Assembly (NCBI GenBank): GCA_964640225.1
Contig: CAZXFI010000004.1
Coordinates: forward strand, 1-64,000
Source: JAGLWW01 sp964640225
Lineage (GTDB): Archaea > Aenigmatarchaeota > Aenigmatarchaeia > PWEA01 > JAGHBM01
Length of the DNA stretch: 64,000 nt
Reading direction: 5' to 3'
Below are positions 1 to 9,270 of the stretch, in pieces (the stretch's first letter is position 1; each line of letters begins with the position of its first letter). The notes under the pieces were generated by a model that searched no databases, was not told the origin of the DNA, and was given only the letters and a program-made list of their open reading frames with translations. Both the position numbers and the translations under genes were made by a program.

Positions 1-2339
1 ATTTTGACAACCAGAACGCCACCGGCAACTACACGGTGGAGGTGTGGGGCTGGGCTTCCGTGACTTCAATAAACCTGAATCCCGACACCATGTACGTGGG
101 CAACACCACCCAGATAAGCTGCAGGGTGAGGGATTCCAACATGTCGGAAGCTATACAGGGCTACACAGTACACTTCCATAACCAGACCCACGAAATCGGC
201 ACTAACCTTACGGAAGGGGACGGTTGGGCGTACTTCCACTACACTGACTACACCAACGGCAGCGAGAGCATCACCTGCAACATAACACACAGTCCTTCCC
301 TGTGGTACAACGCTTCCCAGGACAACAGTCTCACGGACAGCCTTTACACGGCGGAAGAGGGGGAGGACACCCAGGCACCCAGAATAGCAGGCAACAACTA
401 CGGGATAAACGACACAAGCGTTTACAAGGGTGACGCGATAAGGGCTTACGCCCAGTGGGATGACACCCCGGACTACGCCTACTGGGAATACAACTCCACA
501 AGCTACGGGATGGAGGAGCACGCGGCAGACGCCCCATACACGGGCAACTGGACCAACCACACCTTCACCATAGGAAACACGTGGCCCGTCGGCGTGCATT
601 ACATAAAGGCCTACGCCAACGACACGTGGAACAACGTGAACAACACTCTGGAATACCTTAACTTCACGGTCACGGGACTCTCAAGGGTGGACTGGATTTC
701 GCCCACGGGAAACCAGGACAGGGAAACCCTGACTCTGGTTGCCCGGGTAACGGACTACCACAGCGGCCAGCCGATAGCCGGCTACACCGTGGTCTTCTAC
801 AACTCCACCTGGGACCAGATAGGCTCTTCCGACACAAACTCCTCCGGCTACGCCAGCATAAACCATGACTTTTCAGGCTACTCGGTAGGGCAGGAAACGC
901 TCCGCTGCGAGATAGACGACGAGCCCTCGCTTTACTACGAAAAGAGCCTTATTTCGGAAGACTCCGAAACCATAACAATAATGGGGTACTTAAACGCCAC
1001 CATACTGGAGCCTGCCGGCGGGACAAACTACTGGAGGAACGAAGCCGTGAGCCTGAAATCCGTGACGCAGAACGAGTCCTTTGATTACATCACCCCTGAT
1101 TCCGTCTCATGGAAAAACTCAACAGGAGAGATAGCGAACCAGGAGAACTCCACGTGGACCGTGCCCGCATCCGCCCCGGTTGGAGCCCAGCCCATAAACA
1201 TCACCTCTTCCAAGACCTACTACCATGACGGGACTGACAACGTAACGGTTTTCGTGTGGGGCTATTCAAACGTAAGCTGGTACTCGCCTTCTCCCGGAAC
1301 CGAAGTCAACCAGAGCTCCAGCGTGCAGCTAAGGTGCGATGTAAGGGACAACGTGACCAATGCCGGCATAGAGGGATACAGCGTAAGCTTTTACGTTTAC
1401 AACGGCACGCACGAGTGGTACGTAAACAGCAGCACGACTGTGTCAACAGGAAGGGCCACGGTGAACTGGTATGTCAATTCCTCGGTATACTCAATGGGAA
1501 TCTACTACCCCAAGTGCAACATAACCAACCAGCCTGACGCTTATTACAACGCCTCCAACGTTTTTGAGGCCAACACCACGGTGAACGTGACCGAGGTGGA
1601 GTACGCCGGGACGCTCAAGGTGTACCTGAACAGGCCCCTTGACGGGGTAATAGTGCCGCGGTACAGGAACTTCACGATAAACGCCACCGTTATATGCAGG
1701 GATGACGACTGCGGAAGCGTGCAGGGAGCGGCGAGGTACAACTCCAGCGGAAGCGAGCCCAACACCGAGATATCAAACACAAGCGGTACAACTCCTTTCT
1801 ACACGTTTGACTCAAACCCGAAAAACTGCATTCTTAACCAGGACGAGAACTGCACGATGACATGGGTGGTGAACTCAACAGGAAGCCTGGACTCCTACTA
1901 CAACATAGATGTTCTCTTCAATAACCCGTCTAACGACACAACCAACTCACTGGTAAGGATAGGCTTGGTCCTGGTGCTGAATGTCTCTACTGACAACATA
2001 AACTGGGGCAACCAAGACCCCGGTCAGCAGGGAATAGCGGCGCCAGGCAACCCTTACCAGGTGGGTCTGGACGACAATTCAAACAACGCAGCGGGCCTTT
2101 ACATAAAGGGAACCGACCTGACAGGTCCCGGGGATTCAATAGGCGTCACGAACGTCAGCTGGTGCAAGGGATGCTCGGGGTACGGGACTTCCACGAGAAT
2201 GAACAACACCTACCAGCTCATACAAGCCAGCCCGCCTTCGGGGTTCACTTACAGCACGTACTTCTGGCTGGACACACCCGGAGTGTACTACGGGCAGTAC
2301 AACGGCACCGTTACCATAATGGCCAACGCGTCATGGTAG
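1..2339 (+). CDS. Large extracellular Ig-like repeat surface protein (5' end missing)
   Basis: The reading frame is open from base 3, so the N-terminus, including any signal peptide, lies outside the window; the GTG at 36 is only the first internal start codon. The visible 770 or so residues are rich in Asn, Thr, Ser, Tyr and in NxS/T sequons, as expected of an N-glycosylated archaeal surface protein. Three related blocks of about 100 residues (roughly residues 12-107, 218-313 and 416-520 counted from base 36) share the pattern GY-V-F followed by a C-I--P-YY motif, which suggests invasin/Ig-like beta-sandwich repeats. No C-terminal membrane helix is visible; the protein ends in MANASW. Two further secreted proteins follow on the same strand. 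The exact function is unknown. Confidence 0.8.
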   Translation, partial: FDNQNATGNYTVEVWGWASVTSINLNPDTMYVGNTTQISCRVRDSNMSEAIQGYTVHFHNQTHEIGTNLTEGDGWAYFHYTDYTNGSESITCNITHSPSLWYNASQDNSLTDSLYTAEEGEDTQAPRIAGNNYGINDTSVYKGDAIRAYAQWDDTPDYAYWEYNSTSYGMEEHAADAPYTGNWTNHTFTIGNTWPVGVHYIKAYANDTWNNVNNTLEYLNFTVTGLSRVDWISPTGNQDRETLTLVARVTDYHSGQPIAGYTVVFYNSTWDQIGSSDTNSSGYASINHDFSGYSVGQETLRCEIDDEPSLYYEKSLISEDSETITIMGYLNATILEPAGGTNYWRNEAVSLKSVTQNESFDYITPDSVSWKNSTGEIANQENSTWTVPASAPVGAQPINITSSKTYYHDGTDNVTVFVWGYSNVSWYSPSPGTEVNQSSSVQLRCDVRDNVTNAGIEGYSVSFYVYNGTHEWYVNSSTTVSTGRATVNWYVNSSVYSMGIYYPKCNITNQPDAYYNASNVFEANTTVNVTEVEYAGTLKVYLNRPLDGVIVPRYRNFTINATVICRDDDCGSVQGAARYNSSGSEPNTEISNTSGTTPFYTFDSNPKNCILNQDENCTMTWVVNSTGSLDSYYNIDVLFNNPSNDTTNSLVRIGLVLVLNVSTDNINWGNQDPGQQGIAAPGNPYQVGLDDNSNNAAGLYIKGTDLTGPGDSIGVTNVSWCKGCSGYGTSTRMNNTYQLIQASPPSGFTYSTYFWLDTPGVYYGQYNGTVTIMANASW

Positions 2340-2352
2340 TTTAAATATAAAT
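2340..2352 (+). promoter_or_regulatory. TATA-like box before the 2376 gene
   Basis: The short gap after the first surface gene holds an AT-rich box (TTTAAATATAAA) about 25-35 bases before the ATG at 2376. This spacing fits an archaeal TBP site, so the second surface gene may have its own promoter as well as read-through. Assigned by eye only. Confidence 0.4.
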
Positions 2353-2375
2353 TTCAAGAAAACAAAGGTTATAAC

Positions 2376-3137
2376 ATGAAAAAGGCCCTGCTATTCGCAA
2401 TGCTGTTTTTCCTAGTTTTCGCTAAAACCGCGCAGGCCGACCCGCTGTCTTTTGGCTGTGTCGGGATAGAACCCCAAAGGGTGACCATGATACCCGGAGA
2501 AATCAGGGAATTCAAGCTTTCCTTCTTCAACTACGGAAACGATCCCCTTGTCGTGGAGATGGGCAAAACAGGAAGCGATGAGATACTTTCAATAATAAAC
2601 CCCAAATATTTCGTGCTTGAGGACACACAAAGCGTGATAAATCCCATGGGCGAGGAGGAATGGGTTGTTCTTGGCGACAATTACGTCAAGGCGGTCCCGG
2701 TAAGGATTATACTCAAGATTCCGGACAACATAACGGATCTCACCAGAAACTATCACGTAGTGAAGATTCTGGCCTCGGCCACTTCGGAAGGCTATGTGCC
2801 GGGAGGTACAAGTCAAAAACCCAGTACGGCATGCGAGGTGGCCTATGCGATAACAATTCCCGGGAACATAAACGCGGGGAACATGCTTGAGTACAACCAG
2901 ACCCTTGAGGAATTTTACCAGGAAATCCAGTCAAACCAGTCGGAGGACACGGGAGGTTTCTCAAACATAGGAGTCAAGGACTCCGGGGAAGACCTGCAGG
3001 AAGGCTCGGGGGAAAGGCAGCTTCCGACCGGATTCTTCTCTCTCGGAGGAGACGAGGAGGATTCTTCGTTTTTTTACCTGGTTTTGATAATCGCAATAAT
3101 TCTGATTTACCTTGTTTACAGAAGACTTAGGAGATAG
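2376..3137 (+). CDS. Secreted, membrane-anchored Ig-like protein
   Basis: A 253-residue protein with a clear signal peptide (residues 1-21, ending near AQA-DP), an exported beta-rich domain (about 22-150) whose start (P-G-E-REF-L-F-NYG) resembles the Ig-like folds of COG1470-type surface proteins, a Gly/Ser/Gln/Glu-rich stalk (about 170-225), and a C-terminal membrane helix (about 230-248) followed by the basic stop-transfer tail YRRLRR. The topology is type I: domain outside, anchor at the C-terminus. It follows the large repeat protein and is followed one base later by the next gene, so the three probably form one surface module. No enzymatic motif was seen. Confidence 0.75.
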   Translation: MKKALLFAMLFFLVFAKTAQADPLSFGCVGIEPQRVTMIPGEIREFKLSFFNYGNDPLVVEMGKTGSDEILSIINPKYFVLEDTQSVINPMGEEEWVVLGDNYVKAVPVRIILKIPDNITDLTRNYHVVKILASATSEGYVPGGTSQKPSTACEVAYAITIPGNINAGNMLEYNQTLEEFYQEIQSNQSEDTGGFSNIGVKDSGEDLQEGSGERQLPTGFFSLGGDEEDSSFFYLVLIIAIILIYLVYRRLRR

Positions 3138-3138
3138 T

Positions 3139-5337
3139 ATGATAAGGGCACCCCCCTGCATAATGGCATTAATAGTCTTTTTTATATTCATGCCCATGGC
3201 CAGCGCGGCGGCGCCGGTGATAAGCTACGTGACGGACTACCCGGACCCCGCCCTGCTGGGGAGCAACGTGACTATAAGGGCCAACGTGACCGACCCGGAC
3301 GGGGACCTGGACACGGTAATGGTAAACTTCACGTACCCCATGAACGAAACCTATGAAATGACCAACATAACCCCGTCTCTTTTTGAGTTCAACTTCACTC
3401 CCTCTGACGCAAAGATTTTCATTTACAGCATATACGCCAACGACACCACTGGTAACCAAACGCTCTCCGAGGATTACAGCATAGTCGTGATAATAGTTGA
3501 CCAGGCGATAATATCCATAGAGGTGTCCCCGAGCTGCGGCGTGGGCTTCAGCTTCTATTACGTTCCGGAAGAGGTGGTAAGAGAGCAGACCGTTTTCTTC
3601 CTGCAGATAAACGAGAACATAGGCAACATGAAAGTCAACGAGACCAGCAACATGTACCTGGAATACGGGGAAAACGGGAGTATTTTTTTCGGCCCCCATT
3701 ACGACGAAACAATAGAACTGGACCTGATGGAGGAGGATTTGCACTACGGACTCTGGAACACCTACAACGACACCCCCCTCGGAATATATTACTGGCACGG
3801 CATAACCGAGTTCGTGGGAAAGGTATTAAGGGGAAACTACACGGTAATGTACGACTGGCCCGATTATAATCAGACCGCCAACTGCACGGAACCCGAGGAT
3901 ACGGACTATGACGGGATAAACGAGACAACCTGTATGTACCACATAAAAAGAGTGTGCTTCAATTCATACGGCAGGGAGTACAAGTCAAACACAACGGATT
4001 CCTCCTCCGTGACCGTGCCCAACCAGGACACGAACTACACGGCCTATCACGGCCTGGTGAACGTGTCCGGGGACATTTACAACGCCTACACATTCCGAAT
4101 GAACGACTGCACGGAGTACTGCTACGCGTGTTTCACAAACGACACATCCGTTACGGAAGACGACTGCGGTTATTCCACTAAATGGTACGGCGGCGTAATA
4201 GAAAGCGAGATAGGCAACATAACCGTGACGGAAATGGCCTCAAACGGGGCCAACGCGACTTTTTCCGATACCTTCAAAAGCTGCACGGACAGGTACGTGC
4301 TTTCCTTCTGCGAGATTAACACCACAATAGACAAGATTGTGTGCACCGAGAAAATACAGTGCAACGGAAGCCTGGAAATAATAGACGACCTGGAAGTTGT
4401 CATGGAGTTCGGGGGGGAGCAGGAGCAGCCCTCTCCCGAGCCTGAGCCAGTGCCCGAGCCCAGCCCCTCGCCTTCCCCGAAACCCGAGCCTGAGCCCGGT
4501 CCAATAAAAATAAACATATACCCGGTTGAGCCCGAGGTAAGCGGGATGCAGGAGCAGCTTACTCCCGTGGAATTTGTCATAGAGAACTTGGGAGACTCTA
4601 CCGTAACAAACATAACCGTCATGCCCATAGTGGGGGAAGACTGGCTGGCCGAGCCTGCGCTGGTTGACAGCATAGGACCCGGGGAAAAGCTGAACCGCAC
4701 CCTGTTCATACAACCCAGCTATCTCGTGGAGCCTTCCGTCTACGCGATTCCGGTCCAGGCACTGGACAGCGAGGGGGAAGTGCTGGATATGACCTACTTC
4801 TGGTTTGAAGTGCTTCCCGGAAAGTTCCTTGCAAAGATAAAGATTGTGGAGAGCCCCAGCGAAATAACACTCCGGTCCGATTCGCTTGAGGAAATACCCA
4901 TACTGGTGCAGAATGTAGGAAAGAAACCCCTTACCGGCGTTAAGGCCAAGCTGGAGAACATAGAAGACTGCATAGTAAACGTAACTTCACCTGAAATAGA
5001 GCTTGACCTGGAAGAGGAAGGCGGACTTGACCTGAAAGTTAAAACCAGAACAGGGCCCAGAACCTGCAACGCCATGCTTATAGTGGAGACAAACGAGGAT
5101 GCCTACGCCTTCGCGAGAATAAAAATAAACATATCGCCCCCGTCCGCTCTTCTGCCCGGAGGGATACCGCTGATACCCCTGCTGGTGGTGATATTCCTTG
5201 CTCTTCTAGTCGCCCTCGTAATAATAAGAAGAAGGGGGAGGTACGTGGGCATAATTTATCCGCTGGTTTCCGTGGCCACTCTCGTACTTCTTGTCTACAT
5301 ATTCCTGTGGTACCTGGGATTCGTGCCCATGTTCTGA
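3139..5337 (+). CDS. Large membrane-anchored surface protein with Pro/Glu linker
   Basis: I start this protein at the ATG at 3139 (MIRAPP...), directly after the stop of the previous gene, because this places a typical signal peptide (to about residue 25, ASA-AAP) at the N-terminus. A cadherin/Ig-like stretch comes first (YVTDYPDPALLGSNV...), then a Cys- and sequon-rich region, a flexible Pro/Glu/Ser linker at about bases 4430-4500, a CARDB/Ig-like domain (EFVIENLGDSTVTNITV), a second similar domain, and two hydrophobic segments at the C-terminus that anchor the protein. Its last 43 bases overlap the end of the convergent gene on the other strand. Likely a component of the cell envelope; function unknown. 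Confidence 0.75.
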   Translation: MIRAPPCIMALIVFFIFMPMASAAAPVISYVTDYPDPALLGSNVTIRANVTDPDGDLDTVMVNFTYPMNETYEMTNITPSLFEFNFTPSDAKIFIYSIYANDTTGNQTLSEDYSIVVIIVDQAIISIEVSPSCGVGFSFYYVPEEVVREQTVFFLQINENIGNMKVNETSNMYLEYGENGSIFFGPHYDETIELDLMEEDLHYGLWNTYNDTPLGIYYWHGITEFVGKVLRGNYTVMYDWPDYNQTANCTEPEDTDYDGINETTCMYHIKRVCFNSYGREYKSNTTDSSSVTVPNQDTNYTAYHGLVNVSGDIYNAYTFRMNDCTEYCYACFTNDTSVTEDDCGYSTKWYGGVIESEIGNITVTEMASNGANATFSDTFKSCTDRYVLSFCEINTTIDKIVCTEKIQCNGSLEIIDDLEVVMEFGGEQEQPSPEPEPVPEPSPSPSPKPEPEPGPIKINIYPVEPEVSGMQEQLTPVEFVIENLGDSTVTNITVMPIVGEDWLAEPALVDSIGPGEKLNRTLFIQPSYLVEPSVYAIPVQALDSEGEVLDMTYFWFEVLPGKFLAKIKIVESPSEITLRSDSLEEIPILVQNVGKKPLTGVKAKLENIEDCIVNVTSPEIELDLEEEGGLDLKVKTRTGPRTCNAMLIVETNEDAYAFARIKINISPPSALLPGGIPLIPLLVVIFLALLVALVIIRRRGRYVGIIYPLVSVATLVLLVYIFLWYLGFVPMF

Positions 5338-6251
5338 ATTTGATTTCTGAAAAGAAAATAAAACGTAGTTAGTATCAGGGACACTCCTGCCATGTTCATG
5401 TAAACCTGCTGTGTATGAAAGCCCAGAATCCTCATTATGCTGTGGATGTCTCCCGTCCCGTAAAACAGGTAGAAAAAAGTGGAAGACAGGAAAGCGAATG
5501 AGACGACCGAAAGGCCTGCGTTTCCTTTTTTAAGATAAAGGAGGTAAAAAACAACGCCCAGGGCCAGGTTTCCCAGCAGGCCTGATGCCAGAATCAAAAC
5601 GCTCTGTACAACCCCGGCCTCGCAAGTCAGAAAAACCGAAGTGGGCTGATAAACCGGAATGAAAGATTCCAGCACCGCGGGGCAGTTAAACATACCTGCG
5701 GTTAAAATATGGAAGAACTCGTGCGTGAAAGAGGCCAAGAAAAGAAAAGAAACCAAAAAGATTGCCAAATACTTTATTTTGCTTTCACGGGGGGCTCCTG
5801 TTTTTCCTTCTTTTAGGAAGAAAAAAACCAAAAACAAGGCCAAAATACCAAGGCCAAAGAGGGGACTGAAGGCGTTTCTGGTTATGTTGCCTGTTATGCC
5901 CCCGTTTTCCTTCGGGGGCGAACTTTCCGCAAAGGCCTTTTCCACTGTTATTTCCTTATGAAAAGAAACTCTTTCACCGTTTACCGTAAGGTAAACTTTC
6001 AGTTCGTATTCTCCGGGACTCCTGGGCAAAGCGAACAGTTGTAATTCGTTGCCGCTGAAACTGAAGGACTTTAATTCAAGTTTTTCGCACGTTTCCGAGC
6101 AAAGAAAAAGCTCCGGATCCAGTTCCGGCGGGTTTGCCTCTTCGGGTAGCTCCACGGTTATTACCAAGTCATCCGCCCCTTCCTCCACCGAAACTCCCTG
6201 GGAAACAGGAATGAAAAGAATCAGCAGAATAAGCGGGAGTGCTCTTTTCAT
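5295..6251 (-). CDS. Integral membrane HEFFH protein, possible M50-like protease
   Basis: 318 residues. The N-terminus has a signal peptide (MKRALPLILLILF...) and a small exported beta domain (about 20-110). The rest is membrane-embedded, with about six hydrophobic segments. One carries HEFFH in a hydrophobic context (SFTHEFFHILTAG), the zinc-ligand pattern of intramembrane site-2 (M50) proteases. A later GLLGNLALG resembles the G-P-N segment of M50 proteins, and GTGDIHSI could supply a third ligand. The classical NPDG motif is not seen, so the catalytic assignment is inferred. The gene looks leaderless: a TATA-like box lies about 30 bases upstream and no Shine-Dalgarno is visible. It converges on the surface-protein genes. 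Confidence 0.6.
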   Translation of the reverse strand: MKRALPLILLILFIPVSQGVSVEEGADDLVITVELPEEANPPELDPELFLCSETCEKLELKSFSFSGNELQLFALPRSPGEYELKVYLTVNGERVSFHKEITVEKAFAESSPPKENGGITGNITRNAFSPLFGLGILALFLVFFFLKEGKTGAPRESKIKYLAIFLVSFLFLASFTHEFFHILTAGMFNCPAVLESFIPVYQPTSVFLTCEAGVVQSVLILASGLLGNLALGVVFYLLYLKKGNAGLSVVSFAFLSSTFFYLFYGTGDIHSIMRILGFHTQQVYMNMAGVSLILTTFYFLFRNQIQNMGTNPRYHRNM

Positions 6252-6295
6252 AATTTTATTAAGTTTATCTTGATATATAAATATATCTACATATT

Positions 6296-7255
6296 TTACA
6301 GTACTCTTCTTATAGTAAGCTCCCTTATCAGGGCCTTTACAAAAGATTCATGAGTGAATATTTTTACGAAGCCCGCGTTGCTTCTCCTGAACACTGTTTT
6401 TACGTGCTCCGACTGCTCCCTTGCCATTTTCTCATAGTATTTCTTGGCCTTGTCCAGGTTCACTATAACTGTTCTGTCGGAGTTCGGGTCCCTGAACCTG
6501 AAATTTCCGGAACCTTCAGGAAGAAACTCGTCCCTGAGATCCCTTACCATGACTCCCATGACATCGTTAAGCTTGTTTGACACCATTTTCAGACTGTCCT
6601 CCCATTGGGAATCCGCTCCTATGAAATCCGATATAAGGAAAAGTATCGTGTTCTCCTTGACGTTGTTCAGGATGAACCTGAGGGCCTTGTCCAGGTTTGC
6701 CCTGCCCCCGTAAAGTTTCGTATCAACTATGAGCTCCAAACTCCTGTAATACTGCGTCTCGTCGTTGGAGGGCTCAAGAAATTTTTTTACCTCGTCCGAA
6801 TACACACAGAAACCAACATTGTCCCCTATGTTTATTCCCGCGCTTATTATCGCTCCCGCTATTATTCCCGCGTATTCCCTTTTTATCTTGTTCTGTGTCC
6901 CGAAGTTCATTGACGAGGACACGTCCAGAAGGACTATTATGTCAAGGTCCCTTTCCTCCTCGTACTGCTTTATGTAAACCTTTCCTGTCCTTAGGCTTGC
7001 CTTCCAGTCAATTCTTGTCGCGTCGTCCTCGCCAGGGACGTACTCCTTCAGTTGAGCGAATTCAAGACCAGTTCCCCTGAAAAGCATCTGGTAGGTCAGA
7101 AGGAAGGAAAAAACATCGCTGAGTCTCCTTACCTTGGAGTCAACCTCGTACATCAGCTCCTTCATGTCCATCAGGGGAACTGCCGTTCCTTCCGGGCTTT
7201 TCTTTAGCTCTCCTATTCCCTTCTTGAGTTTTTCATCCTGTAATTTTTTTTCCAT
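6296..7255 (-). CDS. DUF58-family protein with von Willebrand A-like region
   Basis: The start is the ATG at 7255 (MEKKLQDEKL), whose A is shared with the TAA stop of the upstream MoxR gene (TAATG), indicating translational coupling; a longer open frame upstream only shadows the MoxR gene. The 319-residue product has the DUF58 signature region (F-LKEYVPGEDDATRIDWKAS) and a following vWA-like segment with a DxSxS metal-site motif (LLDVSSSMNFG). In many genomes DUF58 proteins pair with MoxR ATPases, which are thought to act as chaperones that insert metal or assemble surface or respiratory complexes. No membrane helix is seen. The family assignment is firm; the client is unknown. Confidence 0.88.
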   Translation of the reverse strand: MEKKLQDEKLKKGIGELKKSPEGTAVPLMDMKELMYEVDSKVRRLSDVFSFLLTYQMLFRGTGLEFAQLKEYVPGEDDATRIDWKASLRTGKVYIKQYEEERDLDIIVLLDVSSSMNFGTQNKIKREYAGIIAGAIISAGINIGDNVGFCVYSDEVKKFLEPSNDETQYYRSLELIVDTKLYGGRANLDKALRFILNNVKENTILFLISDFIGADSQWEDSLKMVSNKLNDVMGVMVRDLRDEFLPEGSGNFRFRDPNSDRTVIVNLDKAKKYYEKMAREQSEHVKTVFRRSNAGFVKIFTHESFVKALIRELTIRRVL

Positions 7256-8244
7256 TATATCACAGGGACCTTGTCTATTACCTCGTTGACCACGTCGTCC
7301 TTCCTTATTCTCTCGGCCTTTCCCTCGTAGTTGAGAATCATCCTGTGCCTGAGGACGTGGTGCGCTATCTTCCTGATGTCGTCCGGGGTCACGTAGTCCC
7401 TGCCCTCCATCATGGCGTTGGCCTTGCCGGCCAGGGCCAGGAAGATTGTGGCACGGGGCGAGGCCCCCCATTTTATGTACTTGCCCATTTCTATTCCGTA
7501 TTTCTTTGTGTATCTCGTGGCAGCGACAAGCTTTACCACGTACCTTTTTATTTCAGTGGAACATTTTATCTGGGGCACGAGCTGCTGTATTTCCACTATG
7601 TCTTTTTTTGTGAAAATTTTCCTTATGTCGTAGTCCTCCAGCTTCTTCACCTCGGCATTCGTGTCTATCACCTTCTTCTCATCCTCTCTCTTGGGATAAC
7701 CCACGTCAATTTTGAAAAGGAACCTGTCAATCTGCGCCTCGGGAAGGGGATAAACTCCCTTGGTTTCCAGGGGGTTCTGGGTTGCCAGCACCATGAAGGG
7801 CTTGGGCAGCGGATAGGTTTCCTTGCCTATGGTCACCTCCTTTTCCTGCATTGCCTGGAGCATGGCGCTCTGCACCTTGGAGGGCGCCCTGTTTATCTCG
7901 TCTGCGGCTATTATGTTCCCGAAGATGGGCCCTTTCTGGACCTCAAATCCCCCCCTGCCTTTCCTGTATATGAGAGTGCCCACTATGTCCGAGGGAAGAA
8001 GGTCCGGCGTAAATTGTATTCTCTGGTATTTGGCATCGGATATCGTCCTTGAAAGAACTATCACGGTCAGGGTCTTGGCTATCCCCGGCACGCCCTCCAG
8101 AAGCACATGCCCGTTGCACATCAGGCACTTTATCACGGAAGATACCGTGTCTTCCTGGCCGTAAACAACCTTGTGTATTTCCTTCCTTATTTCCTCTATC
8201 TTCTTGCTGTAAACCTTTACCTTGTTCTTCAAGTCCTTAGCCAA
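7255..8244 (-). CDS. MoxR-family AAA+ ATPase (first copy)
   Basis: 329 residues. Walker A is GVPGIAKT, Walker B is AADEINRAP, followed by the MoxR-typical LQAMQEKEVTIG and ATQNPLETKGVYPLPEAQ-DRF segments, then the C-terminal lid. MoxR proteins are AAA+ chaperones that act with vWA proteins; here the partner is the overlapping DUF58 gene. The start appears to be TTG at 8244, directly adjacent to the stop of the second MoxR gene; no ATG fits the conserved N-terminus as well. Middle of a three-gene operon running 9228 to 6296. Confidence 0.92.
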   Translation of the reverse strand: MAKDLKNKVKVYSKKIEEIRKEIHKVVYGQEDTVSSVIKCLMCNGHVLLEGVPGIAKTLTVIVLSRTISDAKYQRIQFTPDLLPSDIVGTLIYRKGRGGFEVQKGPIFGNIIAADEINRAPSKVQSAMLQAMQEKEVTIGKETYPLPKPFMVLATQNPLETKGVYPLPEAQIDRFLFKIDVGYPKREDEKKVIDTNAEVKKLEDYDIRKIFTKKDIVEIQQLVPQIKCSTEIKRYVVKLVAATRYTKKYGIEMGKYIKWGASPRATIFLALAGKANAMMEGRDYVTPDDIRKIAHHVLRHRMILNYEGKAERIRKDDVVNEVIDKVPVI

Positions 8245-9228
8245 TCAAACCACCGGCACCTTGTTTATTATATCGTCTATTACGTTGTCCGTGGATATGT
8301 TCCTTGCCTTGCCCTCGTAGTTCATTATTATCCTGTGCCTGAGAACGTTGTGAGCTATCTTCCTGATGTCATCCGGGGTCACGTAGTCCCTGCCCTCCAT
8401 CAGGGCGTTGGCCTTGCCGGCCAGGGCCAGGTATATTGAGGCCCTGGGGCTTCCCCCGTAATCCACGTATTTCTCCAGGCCAAGGCCGTACTTTTTCGGG
8501 TATCTCGTGGCCTCCACTATGTTGAGTATGTAATCCTTGACCTTGTCCGTTATTCTAATCTGCTTTACTATATCCTGAATCCTGTCTATGTCAACCGGTC
8601 CCATGACTTCCTTGGTGCCGTACTGGTCCAGGGTCTTCACCACCGAGTTTATGTCTATAATCTTGAGCTCCTCATCCTCAGTGGGGTAGTCCACGAAAAC
8701 CTTGAAAAGGAACCTGTCTGTCTGCGCAACTGCCAGCGGGTAGGTTCCCGCCTGCTCCAGCGGGTTCTCTGTTGCCAGCACCATGAAGGGCTTCGGCAGC
8801 TTGAAGGTGTCCCTGCCTATGGTTACCTCCCTTTCCTGCATTGCCTGGAGCATGGCGCTCTGCACCTTGGGGGTAGTCCTGTTTATCTCATCCGCCAGAA
8901 CGAAATTGGCGAATATGGGGCCTTCCTGCGCCCTGAAAACGCCCTCCCTTTCTATGTACATGGAAGTGCCTGTTATGTCAGAGGGAAGAAGGTCTGGCGT
9001 GAACTGTATCCTGTTGAAAACCGTGTTGGACACGGCCTTCGCCATAAGCATAACTAAAAGAGTTTTTGCCAGTCCCGGCACGCCCTCCAGAAGCACGTGC
9101 CCGTTGCACATCAGGCACTTTATCACCGAGTCTATGACATATTCCTGGCCTATTATGCCCCTCTGTATTTCCTTTTTCAGCTGCAAAAGTTTCTTGCTTT
9201 CCTTTTCTATGTTTTCCTTCAGGTCCAT
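8245..9228 (-). CDS. MoxR-family AAA+ ATPase (second copy)
   Basis: 327 residues and clearly a paralogue of the neighbouring MoxR: Walker A GVPGLAKT, Walker B LADEINRTTPK, LQAMQEREVTIG, ATENPLEQAGTYPLAVAQ-DRF. It is the first gene of the operon. A TATA-like box lies about 25 bases before the ATG with no Shine-Dalgarno, so the message may be leaderless. The two copies diverge most at the N-terminus and in the central region, so they may form a mixed ring or serve different clients; the sequence does not say which. Confidence 0.92.
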   Translation of the reverse strand: MDLKENIEKESKKLLQLKKEIQRGIIGQEYVIDSVIKCLMCNGHVLLEGVPGLAKTLLVMLMAKAVSNTVFNRIQFTPDLLPSDITGTSMYIEREGVFRAQEGPIFANFVLADEINRTTPKVQSAMLQAMQEREVTIGRDTFKLPKPFMVLATENPLEQAGTYPLAVAQTDRFLFKVFVDYPTEDEELKIIDINSVVKTLDQYGTKEVMGPVDIDRIQDIVKQIRITDKVKDYILNIVEATRYPKKYGLGLEKYVDYGGSPRASIYLALAGKANALMEGRDYVTPDDIRKIAHNVLRHRIIMNYEGKARNISTDNVIDDIINKVPVV

Positions 9229-9270
9229 GATTTAATTTTGTAGAACCTTATTTAAAATGTTTATAATTGT

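Noticed and set aside
66..599. A 177-codon frame on the minus strand
   Set aside because: It is the antisense of the repeat-rich surface gene; its composition is a by-product of the Asn/Thr-rich code.
4170..4713. Two long minus-strand frames with Gly/Ser-rich stretches
   Set aside because: They mirror the Pro/Glu linker of the anchored surface protein.
7255..7471. N-terminal extension of the DUF58 protein by 72 residues
   Set aside because: It overlaps the MoxR gene in another frame, has a non-protein-like composition, and the ATG at 7255 gives a coupled start.
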